Source of the DNA: Halichondria panicea
Lineage: Eukaryota; Porifera; Demospongiae; Suberitida; Halichondriidae
Assembly (NCBI RefSeq): GCF_963675165.1
Contig: NC_087377.1
Span: 3,502,978 to 3,566,977, forward strand
Length of the DNA stretch: 64,000 nucleotides
Reading direction: 5' to 3'
The notes under the pieces were generated by a model that saw only the letters and a program-made list of their open reading frames with translations, was not told where the DNA came from and did not search any database. Positions 1 through 28,356 of this stretch are shown piece by piece; the first letter of the stretch is position 1, and the number at the start of each line of letters is the position of its first letter. Made by a program: the position numbers and the translations under genes.

Positions 1-961
1 CCAACTATGTTGCTAGCCTTTCTACACAATTGTTATCATACAGTAATGGATGTATTGCTATCAACATGTTGCTATAGCTTTCTACATGTGTAAACATGAA
101 AGGTGGCTTAGCTAACACCTCCACACAACACATGCATGCACACTCTATATAATTATATAGTCCAGAACAAAGGGAATGAACTACTTTATCATAATTGTAG
201 TCTTAATTCCTGACAGTGCATGGTGTTAGGGTGCATCCCTTCATAGAATCCAATTGCCATGGTGACAAGTCCTCTGTTGTTACATATAACTATGAATGTT
301 TTTTTTCTTCTCAATCTCCTTTACAACTAGATCTAGATCTATAGAACAAATAAGAGATTATTTGTTTTAATAAAATCATGCAATGTCTATAATTACATCA
401 AAATTTTGTGCAATAATTGAAATAATTATGTATACTGTTGTACTAGACAAGAATACTATTATAGGGGCAGTGCTCGAAAGCATAATTATAATTATATAAT
501 AGTATAAGGTCCTATACTCTAAAGAATGTCACTGCATGCATGACTGTTTGAGTATAATAATTTATTATATAATTATATAATAGTATAAGGTCCTATACTC
601 TAAAGAATGTCACTGCATGACTGTTTGAGTATAATAATTATAATAGTCAAGAGCCAATACAATGTGTGATAGGTGTCTCGTAATATTCACCCTGCATGAT
701 GTCTTAAATCACGTCATGCATGTGCACCGGTATACAAACCGAGCATTAACAAAAAACAAAGCTGTCAACTATAAATAATTTAGCTTGAAACCCATAATTT
801 AATGACTCATAATAATTGCTCCCCCTCAATATAAGGGGGTTCAAAAACATTGGAATTTATCATATACCCCCTTGTATATAGCTATATAGCTATTAAACAG
901 CTACGTATAATATTATAGTCTCTAAAACATTAAACGCGCTGCAGGAGACTGTTCTCTTGCA
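1..961. other. 5' flank of giant receptor gene copy 1; left part of segmental duplication
   Basis: No gene is seen. The first ~170 bases are nearly the same as 27086-27245, so the duplicated block begins at or left of the window edge. A ~60 bp AT-rich string around 496-555 (with 'aaggtcctatactctaaaga') is repeated at about 575-635. The last bases before the ATG ('ctcttgca') are shared with copy 2, which supports the start chosen there. No convincing TATA box was identified among the many AT-rich stretches. Confidence 0.6.
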
Positions 962-18508
<17,547 letters not shown>

Positions 18509-18913
18509 ACTATTAATTTACAGTATTTTGGTGACACTATAATAGATATAGGTATAGCTGCTGAACTTTTAGCTTTGTTTTGTCTTCTAGATTTATTATT
18601 GTCCATGTCCCCCTGCGGCTCTACTATTAATAAATAAATAGAGCGGGTATAAACGTATTAGTGTAATTTTCGTATGAATTCCCATTAATTTCTGTTCTAT
18701 TCGTACAGCTCAGAATAGCGATGCACATGTAGAAGCTATTTGTTTGTACTGCTTAATTTTCTTATTCAGAGTCTAATGCCTAAATATCCACCATAAGAAA
18801 ATAACCCGCTATTATGGACACACTACTGACAGTCAATCGAAATCATGAATGATACATGTTTAGTTAATGATCTTTACATCTCTACATTTACGGGGTAATA
18901 CTCTAAAAGCGAT
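18509..18913 (+). promoter_or_regulatory. 3' end of giant gene copy 1 and 5' region of receptor A
   Basis: An AATAAA string lies about 120 bases after the giant-gene stop (near 18630) and may be the poly(A) signal. From 18855 the sequence 'tgtttagttaatgatcttta' lies ~50 bases before the ATG of gene A. Close forms of this block (GTTTRGTTAAYGATCTTT) lie upstream of B, C, E, F and G, so it may be a shared promoter element. Confidence 0.45.
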
Positions 18914-20953
18914 ATGGATCTGAGATGGCTCATTCTTTCAACAACTCTTGTGGCATCTATACAAGGTTTGTCTGTGCATGAGGAGTCAGTGCATTATGTT
19001 TCTATGTAGTATACATGTATTATGTTTGCAGCTCAGTTCACAATACAACCAGTATCAGTGGTACAGGCCCAAGGGCTGAATGCAGTGTTTGAGTGTCGGT
19101 ATCCTGGAGCACAAAATCGCAATTGGGGATTCAATGGAGAGTTTCCTACAGATGATAGCTACCCACCCAATGTGACTGTTGCTCTACCATTTGGAACACT
19201 GACCATCCCAGCCACAGGGCAGTGCAACAACACTGTGGTGCAGTGTGAGGCAGTCGTTAGAGACGGACAAATGTTCATATCTGAATTATCAGAAAATGCT
19301 ACCTTGCAAGTACAAGGTAGTCACAAACATTAAATAGCTTGTTTTTGTACCCCGTTCCTCTCAGGTCCTCTTTCAGCTGTCTCCAACCTCCATGCTCAGT
19401 CATCAAGTACCAACATCACAATCACCTGGGATGCCCCCTTCTCTCTTAACCTCACCACAGCTGAACCAGACATACAGTATTGTGTGGATGTGTACGATAG
19501 TGCCACTGATGTTCTACTACACTCTGAGTGTGGTATTATTGAGGAACGCTACACCTATTCCCCTAGCAACCCCTGCTCAACGTATGCATTGTTAGTGGCA
19601 CCTAAGAGTAATCTTGGCGGAGCTCTCAATGGAAGCATTGGTAAGTAGACTTATTGAAATGTGTGAGTGGCTAAATGAGATCACAATCTAACACAGCACG
19701 GTTTCAGGAATTCACAGTGCGGCCAGTATCATTGATACAAGCTGAAGGCCTGAAGGCAGTGTTTGAGTGTTTGTACCCTGGTGCCCTAAGTCACAGTTGG
19801 GGGATCAATGGAATGTACCCAGCTGATGATGCGTTTCCACCTGATGTAACTCGTACCCTACCGTCTGGTGATACTCCAGCAAGACTGTCCATTCCATCAA
19901 CAGGCCAATACAACAACACTGTGGTGCAGTGTAGGGCTGTGCTTGATGTGGGAGGAGATGCGCAGTTTGTGCAAACATGTGATGCTCTGTTGTTAGTACA
20001 AGGTATCCTGCTATCATTATAATAGCTTTACATTATAACACTTTAGGTCCACTGGGCTCTGTTACTGGACTGACACTGGACATGGTGACCTCTACTTCAG
20101 TGACTCTCACCTGGGATCCTCCCTTCTCTCTAGACCTCACCACAGCTGAGCCAGACATACAGTATTGTGTGGATGTACACAGTGTCCCTGGAAGACAACT
20201 GGTGGAGTCAACATGTGACATCATCGACACTAACTACACTTTCTCTACCAGTAATCAAGACCAGTTAGTGTTTACAGTGACACCAAGAAGCAATGTGGAG
20301 GGCAGTCTCAATGGAACTTCCAATGAACTAGTCGGACCTCCTTCGCAAGGTAAATGGTCTGTGTACCAAGCATTATCTATTATAGTTATGTAGTACCACT
20401 CTCTTCACAGCTAATGACACGATTACTGACATCTCACCATCGTCATCTCTTCCTGAGTCTATTCAACCACCCTCTATTTATACAATAGCAGGTGAGTAAT
20501 AAAATATGCTAAGCAGGCTTAACTGTCTAGTATGATTGGCTGTTTATACCCTATAATTATGTTATACAGTGTCTTCAGGTGTGACTGCTGTGGTAGTTCT
20601 ACTCCTACTCTTAGTCATTGCCATTTTAACAGCTGTTGTCGTAGTGAAACAAAAACTAAGGAACCACAAAGGTAAACTGTTGACAATTTTGTTTATTATA
20701 TTTACTATTTCTCTTTAATTTAGATGATGTTGTTGTATCAGATGGAAGAGTGGATTTGTCATCAACATTGCCAGGAATTGAGCAGCCTAACGAAGTTCAT
20801 GCTCCAGTGCTCAATAAGAACATTGCCTATGAGCAGACACGGATACCAAGACACAATGAACACACTACCACCATCGTCACCACGGTAGTAGCAATGGATA
20901 ATATTGAGCCTAGTCATGAGTACGAAGAAGTATTACCTCAGGGACATTTTTAG
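18914..20953 (+). CDS. Receptor A: Ig-FN3-Ig-FN3 transmembrane protein
   Basis: Eight exons: 18914-18965, 19032-19316, 19365-19640, 19697-20002, 20047-20349, 20411-20491, 20570-20671, 20724-20953; every intron is phase 1; 544 residues. Order: signal peptide (MDLRWLILSTTLVASIQG, 1-18), Ig-like 1 (~18-112), FN3-1 (~113-204), Ig-like 2 (~205-306), FN3-2 (~307-407), Ser/Pro stalk (~408-434), helix (~437-460), cytoplasmic tail (~461-544). Ig domains show the Cys-Trp-Cys core and N-glycosylation sequons; FN3 domains show the TxTWDxP strand. The tail has tyrosines in IAYEQT and HEYEEV. YEEV resembles Src-family SH2 ligands and is not a canonical ITIM. Ig1 is about 4 residues shorter than in the other genes. 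Role inferred as cell-surface recognition or adhesion; ligand unknown. Confidence 0.85.
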
Positions 20954-22413
20954 AACGATTGAACATCACTTCACATCAATGTGGCAACATAAACCACACC
21001 TCGCCCTCGAACCATAGTATAACTAAGGTCAAATTATGCTAATTTAGTACCTCAATTATGCTAGTTGCTAGAAGTCTCCCTATTATTCCAAAAATTATGC
21101 TAGCATAATTTGCCAAGCCCTATAGTGCATGGGGGCTTCAATCCATAATCACTCTGTTGTCTACGACCTCAGTATCTCTCCTCCATGCACCTCTGAGCTC
21201 TCAATGACAAACAGTTTAGCGATATCTGTAGCTTAAGTCGTAGCTTGATTGTAGTCATCGTCCTTACACAACTCCTTGCGGCCATTGCCATAGAATACAG
21301 AGAACTTAATCGGACATATCATTCTCAACGACAAAAGGAAAGAGGAATTAATGTTTAGTTGCATGGGAAGAAGCCAATAGACGAGCTAAATGTATTACTA
21401 TCTGATTATCAGACGTGGTGGAGGCCAACTGCATGGCCACTGCATGCATGTGCCGTTGGTTATGCCTCTACATACAAGAGTGTATACCGGTAGTTATCAT
21501 AAATGCTGCCAGCTAAAAAAAATTTGCCCATGCATGCAACTATATGTACGATAGCTAACGTGGTGATATGAAAATGGTATTCACAGATATAATTATGTCT
21601 ATCCAGAAGTACATTAATTGTCTATCTGTTAGCTAGCTGTACATGCAATTGTTGCATGTCAGTATCTAGAAAATTGCCTCGAAGTCTGACCTTATAAACC
21701 AGTTGTCAACTAAAAGTATACTCATTTTTGGAGCAACAACTTTAAACCTAGTATGTAGTATATTGGTTTTTAAATTGAACCTTTAACTTAAACCAGTTGT
21801 CAACAAGAAGTATGTAGTATATAGTGGTTTCTAGAGATTTGTATTTACATCTGAACAACAACTTTAAACCTTGTTCAAACCAGTTTGAGATTTTAGTATA
21901 AAATATAAAATACATGAACCAAGGATTCCAGGCATTCGACCATCCTCCAAACAGAAGAAAAATGAAAGCATCAGCTAAAGTAATATCAATCTGCATACTT
22001 TTAGAGTGCCTCACTGTGATCCAACAATACATAGGCTAGATCTAGTAAATATGTAAGAAACTGAGTTCTTTAGCAGTACCAGTGCATGTGACTGTAGTAC
22101 GTAAATCTATTAATTGACTGGGTTGTAAATCTATGCATAAAGTCTCACAAATTGAATGGTAGAAAATTGGCTGTCACAACGTCATTCATATGAGCCATTG
22201 GTCTTAGTACATGATACATGCATGTATGATAACTTGATGACAATTTGCATTCTAGATCTACAACTATGGTATAATGCAAACCACCCCCACTGAATGAATG
22301 CTGAATGCTATGATTATACATGTTTAGTTAATGATCTTTACTACATTTACGGGGGTGATGCCGTTAGATTCCCAGCAATCATAATTCTCTTGATGGCAAC
22401 TAGACTAAAAGTG
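20954..22413 (+). other. Spacer between receptors A and B
   Basis: The first ~350 bases match the 3' flank of gene G (62647 on) and the next ~700 match 53270-53990, so this is a duplicated spacer. It contains two units of a degenerate tandem repeat around 'ccagttgtcaacaagaagt' (about 21695-21890) and a collagen-gene relic (21966-22027). The promoter-like block 'tgtttagttaatgatcttta' is at 22321-22340. Confidence 0.55.
21966..22027 (+). pseudogene. Relic of short-chain collagen-like gene, exon 1 only
   Basis: The sequence from 'aaaaatgaaagcatcagc' to 'cactgtgatccaa' is nearly the same as signal-peptide exon 1 of the collagen-like locus at 53925. After it the sequence jumps directly to what lies behind the stop codon there ('caatacatag', then 'gtaagaaactgagttcttt'). 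This is an internal deletion of the whole gene body between the two copies. Confidence 0.6.
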
Positions 22414-25400
22414 ATGGACCTGAGATGGCTCATTCTTTCAACAGCTCTTGTGGCATCTATACAAGGTTGGTCTCTCATGAGTCAAACTCAGTGCATTGTG
22501 TTTTTATGTGTTTGCAGCTCAGTTCGCAGTACAACCAGTGCCAGTGGTGCAGGCCCAAGGGCTGAATGCAGTGTTTGAGTGTTGGTATCCTGGAGCAGTA
22601 AATTACAATTGGGGATTCAATGGAGAGTTTCCTACTGACAATAGCTACCCACCCAATGTGACTGTTATTCCACCATCTAGTGACACCCCAGCAAAACTGA
22701 TCATCCTAACCACAGGCCTGTACAATAATACTGTTGTTCAGTGTTTGATAGTGGTTATAGTGGAAGGAGAGTTCGTTAGTCAACTGCATATATCAGAAAA
22801 TGCTACCTTGCAAGTACAAGGTAACCATAATCGGTCATTAACTATAAGTATAATTAACTCTATTGGCGTAGGAAGTGAGGTGGCTCCAGGGCTGGAGCCA
22901 ACCCTTGTCTTGTTGGAGAGCAATGTTTAGCTTGAACTGTTGGTTAGTTTAGCTACAGCATGCTGGCTGCAGCCAGCTAGCTATTAAATAAATTACGTGA
23001 TTATTATGCCTCAGTGCGCATGCGCAAGCGAGGTATACGGTAGTGTGTTTGTGTGTCTGTGTAGTGTGTTGTGTGTTTGTGTGTGTAGACTATAGATCAA
23101 AGAGCAAGTAAGAGTTTCTATAGGCTTCTATATCGCTTCTATAGTCATGTTTTTTATTCGTTGATTTGCAAAATAATGCTTCGTTCTTGAGTTATGCCTA
23201 TAGTTTTGCTTACTTGGAATGCCATTGCAGCCTTTTCAGAAGAGCACGTAACCAAACTTGTTTACTGAGTGTTGCTACTCTACTTAGTAGTTAGCTCTGC
23301 ACTGGAATGCTAGCTGCAAGAGTGAGAAGAGAGCTGCAAGGCTCTTCTGATGGCAACCATTAATTTTAGACTTGAACGTTTGGCATCAATCGTTTTTAAC
23401 AACATTCATTGTCGATCATTAACCCACTCTTTAAGTTTGCATGCAGCAAATTTATTACATTTGTGTGTGTAATGTAAAAATGTTCATCATGTGTATAAAT
23501 GAACTATTAGTAGCTTTATGTTATGTAGCTTTGGCATCTCCACCGAGGCATCAGCACCTGCGATGCTTTCGGCATTTCAATGATGGGCTATAGGTTTCAA
23601 AAGTAAAATGCAAAGTGATAGATTTACCACGGAGATAATGATTGATCTATGAAATAATTATAGTCTCGAAGTCCAGCCTCCTTCAGTCTTTGCAAGACTA
23701 CGAAGTTTAGAAGGGCGTGGTCAAACTACTATGAGTCCCCCTTGTAAAAAATCTTCCTACGCATCTGCTATATAAGTGTAACTATACAACTACCCCTTCT
23801 ATATATACAGGTCCTCTTTCATCTGTCTCCAACCTCCATGCTCAGTCATCAAGCACCAACATCACAATCACCTGGGATGCTCCCTTCTCTCTTAACCTCA
23901 CAACAGCTGAACCAGACATACAGTATTGTATGGATGTGTACGATAGTGCCACTGATGTTCTACTACACTCTGAGTGTGGTATTATTGAGGAACGCTACAC
24001 CTATTCCCCTAGCAACCCCTGCTCGACGTATGCGTTGTTAGTGACACCTAGGAGTAATCTTGACGGAGCTCTCAATGGAAGCATTGGTAAGTAGACTTAT
24101 TGAAATGTGTGAGTGGCTAAATGATATCACAATCTAACACAGCATGGTTTCTGGAATTCACAGTGCGGCCAGTATCAGTGATACAAGCTGAAGGCCTGAA
24201 GGCAGTGTTTGAGTGTTTGTACCCTGGTGCCCTGAGTCACAGTTGGGGGATCAATGGAATGTACCCAGCTGATGATGCGTTTCCACCTGATGTAACTCGT
24301 GCCCTACCGTCTGGTGATACTCCAGCAAGACTGTCCATTCCATCAACAGGCCAATACAACAACACAGTGGTGCAGTGTAGGGCTGTGATTGATGTGGGAG
24401 GAGATGCGCAGTTTGTGCAAACATGTGATGCTCTTAGCCTGATGTTAGTACAAGGTATCCTTACTAAAATGATAGCTATAACTTCACATTTTTTTATGCT
24501 TTGAGCACTTCAGGTCCACTGCATGGGTTCTGTTACTGGACTGAGACTGGACACGGTGACCTCTACTTCATTGACTCTCACCTGGGATACTCCCTTCTCT
24601 CTAGACCTCACCACAGCTGAGCCAGACATACAGTATTGTGTGGATGTGCACAGTGTCCCTGGAAGACAACTGGTGGAGTCATCATGTGACATCATCGACA
24701 CTAACTACACTTTCTCTACTAGTGATCAAGACCAGTTAGTGTTTACAGTGACACCAAGAAGCAATGTGGAGGGTAGTCTCAATGGAACCTCCAGTGAACT
24801 AGTCGGACCTCCTTCGCAAGGTAAATGGTCTGTGTACCAAGCATTATCTATTATAGTTATGTAGTACCACTCTCTTCACAGCTAACGATACGATTACTGA
24901 CATCTCACCATCGTCATCTCTTCCTGAGTCTATTCAACCACCCTCTATTTATACAATAGCAGGTGAGTAATAAAGTATGCTAAGCAGGCTTAACTGTCGT
25001 ATGATTGGCTGTTTATACCCTATAATTATGTTATACAGTGTCTTCAGGTGTGACTGCTGTGGTAGTTCTACTCCTACTCTTAGTCATCGCCATTTTAACA
25101 GCTGTTGTCATAGTGAAACGAAAACAAAGGAACCACAAAGGTAAACTGTTGACAATTTTGTTTATTGTACTTACTATTTCTCTTTAATTTAGATGATGTT
25201 GTTGTATCAGATGGAAGAGAGGATTTGTCATCAACATTGCCAGGAATTGAGCAGCCTAACGAAGCTCATGTTCCAGTGCTCAATAAGAACATTGCCTATG
25301 AGCAGACACGGATACCAAGACACAATGAACACACCACCACCATCGTCACCACGGTAGTAGCAATGGAGGATGAGAACACTGAGCCAAGTCATGAGTACGA

Positions 25401-25428
25401 AGAAGTATTACCTAAGGGACATTTTTAG
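22414..25428 (+). pseudogene. Receptor B: Ig-FN3-Ig-FN3 gene with frameshift in second FN3
   Basis: Exons match gene A: 22414-22465, 22518-22820, 23811-24086, 24143-24454, 24514-24820, 24882-24962, 25039-25140, 25193-25428. The fifth exon carries four extra bases near 24522-24530 (ccactgcatggg against ccactggg) relative to all paralogues. This shifts the frame and meets a TGA about 70 bases later, before the helix. If transcribed it would give a secreted Ig-FN3-Ig fragment; otherwise it is a pseudogene. The remaining exons are well preserved, including the helix and a tail with YEQT and YEEV, so the lesion is recent or an assembly error. Intron 2 is ~990 bp against ~50 bp in relatives. Ig2 has a 2-residue insertion. 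Confidence 0.75.
22821..23810 (+). other. Expanded intron 2 of receptor B
   Basis: The same intron is ~50 bp in the other six receptor genes, so ~940 bp has been inserted. It contains a CpG-bearing stretch ('cagtgcgcatgcgcaagcga', 23013-23032) followed by TG-rich DNA. No terminal repeats or coding region could be assigned. Confidence 0.5.
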
Positions 25429-26575
25429 AACGACTGAGCGTCGCCTCACATTATTACATAATGTAGTTGTCCCAAATACACGTAAAATAAATTATTGTGG
25501 TTACATTAGTGTTGTTATTTTTCCGAGAAGTTCGATAATTATGCTACTTAATTGAACCATGACAACCGTCCTCGTTCACACACTCAGTATTTAAAGTGAA
25601 AAGTTTAATTGGGCCTGAAGCAATCGTTGATGCAAACCATTCAATAGAGCTATATGAAATAGCTACAAAGTACACCTTTTATCACAAATAATTATTACAC
25701 AACAACTGTACTCAAGTGCTAAGTGTCTGTTTGTGAACTATTCAGTGCATCTTTAACCTCTCCTCTCCAGCGACCAAACCTGTGCACACAATAATTATAC
25801 AGTGATAAACTTTCCACTATACAAGCTCGGGTTTCACACCTTGATCTAATCCTCTTTTCCTCCTTTTCTTCCTCCTCGGTGAATTTGGTGCAGAATGTCT
25901 CCAGTTCGTGCACAGTGAACTTGATCCACTGTGAAGCCTGGATGAAAGGGTGTGCATGCAATGGCGTAACTTAAGACATTTAGGGGGGATCTGAGGTAAT
26001 TGGTAAGGCACGCTGACTCTTATAATTATGGGGGGGGAGCTTCAGCCTCAAAATCATGTTGTTTTCTACGTGCATGAGCTTCAAACAACAAATACGCAAT
26101 AATTACAGAGCAATTCTTGGTTGCTGGCCTCACAGTTGAATGCAAAGTTGAGTACAGAGTCATTGTATTAATTGATAGTGCATGTTTTTTTCTAAAGTAT
26201 TGAACCAATGAGAGCCTATAATTATATGTAATAAGAATGAGACTGATGAATGCAGCAATGTACCAGTCAGAGAACAACATTGCATATGCAGAGCATCACT
26301 ATGCAGCAGGCAGGAATTGACATAATAAGAGAGGAGCGTTACTTTTAAAAAGCTGGTGGGGGCAGCTACTTAAATTGAGATCACTGAACACACACTGTTA
26401 CAGTAACTAGCACTGGCTAGTTGCATTGATATAATCACAGTTGAGTGTTACATTCTACAATCTTTGGTAGCAAATGACTTTCTCACTATACGAATGTGAG
26501 TTGATATAAGAGGCACTCAAAGTGAAACTCCTCACCTCTGCTGACAGAATCTCCTCCACCTCTGAGGTTTCAATG

Positions 26576-26688
26576 CACTGTAAAAACAAAACTATAGTGA
26601 CAATTTCAGTCTTTTACACTGGTGAAGTAGAAAAATGGTGAAGCTCACCACTCAAATTGGTGACCTTCACCGGGGTGTTTTTACAGTG
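26576..26688. mobile_element. MITE with TIR 'cactgtaaaaac', empty site known
   Basis: Ends are 'cactgtaaaaac' and 'gtttttacagtg'. The uninterrupted sequence 'tcaatgacaaacagttt' is present in the paralogous spacers at about 21202 and 62903, while here it is split by this ~113 bp element. That proves insertion after the spacer duplication. Only a 2-bp repeat (tg) is visible at the junction. Confidence 0.7.
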
Positions 26689-26964
26689 TGACAAACAGTT
26701 TAGCAATATCTTCAGAGGGTCCTAACTTGAGTCGTAGCTTGAGTGGGTAGTCATCGTCCTTACACAACTCTTTGCGGCCATTGTCATATATAGAACACAG
26801 AGAGAGAGAACTCGGACACATCATTCTCAACCTGGACAAGAGGAGAGAGGAATTTTAGGGGATATACAAAAGATAATAGACAGGCTATATATATATAAAA
26901 TATAGAGCTCTGCATGCAGGTATTAGCTAGGCCGCCAGAGATCAAAAGAGAAGCAGTACATGCA

Positions 26965-27078
26965 AGTGATCAAGACCAGTGGGTGTTTACAGTGACACCA
27001 ATAAGTAATGTGGAGAGTAGTCTTAATGGAACCTCCAGCAGTGACACCAATAGTGAAAGTCGGACTTCTTTTGAAGTG
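26965..27078 (+). pseudogene. Relic of receptor FN3-2 exon
   Basis: About 115 bases match the end of the FN3-2 exon of the Ig/FN3 genes (coding for a SDQDQWVFTVTP-like stretch and LNGTSS). A small insertion is present, and the donor GT at its end is lost. It sits at the left edge of the duplicated block, so a receptor gene once preceded the giant gene. Confidence 0.65.
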
Positions 27079-27085
27079 CTTAATT

Positions 27086-28356
27086 CCAACTATGTTGCTA
27101 TAGCCTTTCTACACAATGGTTATCATACAGTAATGGATGTATTGCTATCAACATGTTGTTAGCTTTCTACATGTGTAAACATGAAAGGTGGCTTACTTAG
27201 CCACACACACCTCCGCACATGCACGCTCACACTGCCTATAATTATATAATGATGCCCCTGAGTATAAATACATATTAATCTTAATGGGGACAAACATAAC
27301 AGAGACAGATTTATTGTTACACTAGCTATAATAGTTCTGGTAAGTTCTTATGCAGTTTGCAATACTGATCTGTTACAGGAACATGGGGGGGGGGGCGGGT
27401 AATAATGGTTTGACCCTTATACAAAGGTGACCTTAGGGACTAGGATATGGCCTGTTGTTGCATATAGGTACTAGTGGAAAGTACAGGGAATTTGAGTATC
27501 AAAGTGGCGTTCTGTGAAGTGACGAGTTAGCTAGATATAAATTATTTTGATATAGATAAAGTATAGATATAGGTCTAGGTTAATGATAGTGGGCAGCGCA
27601 TTCCAAAGCCTAGTATAATACGGTTGAAATAGAAGTGACGGGTGGTATTGTAGTGCATGAGAGACATTGTGCAAGCTTGTTGGAAGTTATCAAACGAGTT
27701 TTTCTGCTTGAAGTATTCTTGGTGGCAAACTGGCTTATGTCAAAATTGTCAGCTAGCTGTTGTATGCATTTCACAAAGAACATAATGTCTGAGCCAGTGC
27801 ATTAAGGGTCCGCGCTAATAATAAAACGCATTTAAAAAACTCATAAAATAATTTTTTGCTTTTTCTAGTACTTTTGAGAGTATGCTAAGCTAGCCTCGAT
27901 TCAAGGCCGATTAAAATATGTATTTTAATCGGCCTGGAATCGAGGCTAATGTTAAGCAAGCTAGCCCTTTTTTCATCTGTATATCTGACTCCAAACTTTC
28001 CATTTCATCTTTTGACAAATATTGTGTTAATGAATTTTCTGCAACAGATTTTTCTCTGAAAATGCTAAAATTACCTACACACAGCATGTTATATCATCGT
28101 ATTATAGTGATTTTAACAGACTGAAATGTATGCCATTTCTAAAAGATATACTATTAAAAACGTTTTGTGTTAACATTTATATGCTTTTACTGTGTACCCG
28201 TATAATAGACTAATATAGTTTACTCCCTCAAGAATGCTGCAAGATCCCCCTATGGGGGGGTTGCTTTTTTCTCATCAATATATCAATTACCACATTCCAT
28301 TTACAAATCATTTCTGCATAATAGCTATAGAGCATCCCAGGATTATATCTCTTGCA
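27086..28356 (+). other. 5' flank of giant gene copy 2; left edge of second duplication unit
   Basis: The sequence 'ccaactatgttgctatagcc' onward matches window position 1 onward for about 160 bases, then diverges with insertions, including a G-run near 27386 and a foldback at 27891. The right end again resembles copy 1, with 'ctcttgca' directly before the ATG. Confidence 0.6.
27891..27948. mobile_element. Foldback MITE, family TAGCCTCGAT, 9-bp target duplication
   Basis: A near-perfect 58 bp palindrome starts 'tagcctcgattcaaggccga' and ends 'cggcctggaatcgaggcta'. It is flanked by 'atgctaagc' and 'atgttaagc', a 9-bp target duplication with one mismatch. A larger member is at 54905. Half-copies occur near 7275 and 63035. 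Confidence 0.65.

Larger units (their letters stand above)
25429..28356 (+). other. Spacer between receptor B and giant gene copy 2
   Basis: The segment 25429-25800 matches the 3' flank of receptor D (52903-53240). It includes an AATAAA near 25487. Beyond that come an inserted MITE (26576-26688), a receptor relic (26965-27078) and, from 27086, the duplicate of window position 1 onward. A foldback element is at 27891-27948. No further gene is supported. Confidence 0.55.

Noticed and set aside
19805-20230. Minus-strand frames inside receptor exons (and equivalents in B, C, E, F, G)
   Set aside because: They recur because the + strand exons are duplicated; no signal peptide, domain or splice logic supports them.
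18914-20953. Classic ITIM or ITAM in the receptor tails
   Set aside because: IAYEQT has Thr at +3 and HEYEEV has His at -2, and the two tyrosines are about 40 residues apart, so neither consensus is met; only an SH2-type YEEV/YEEI reading is supported.
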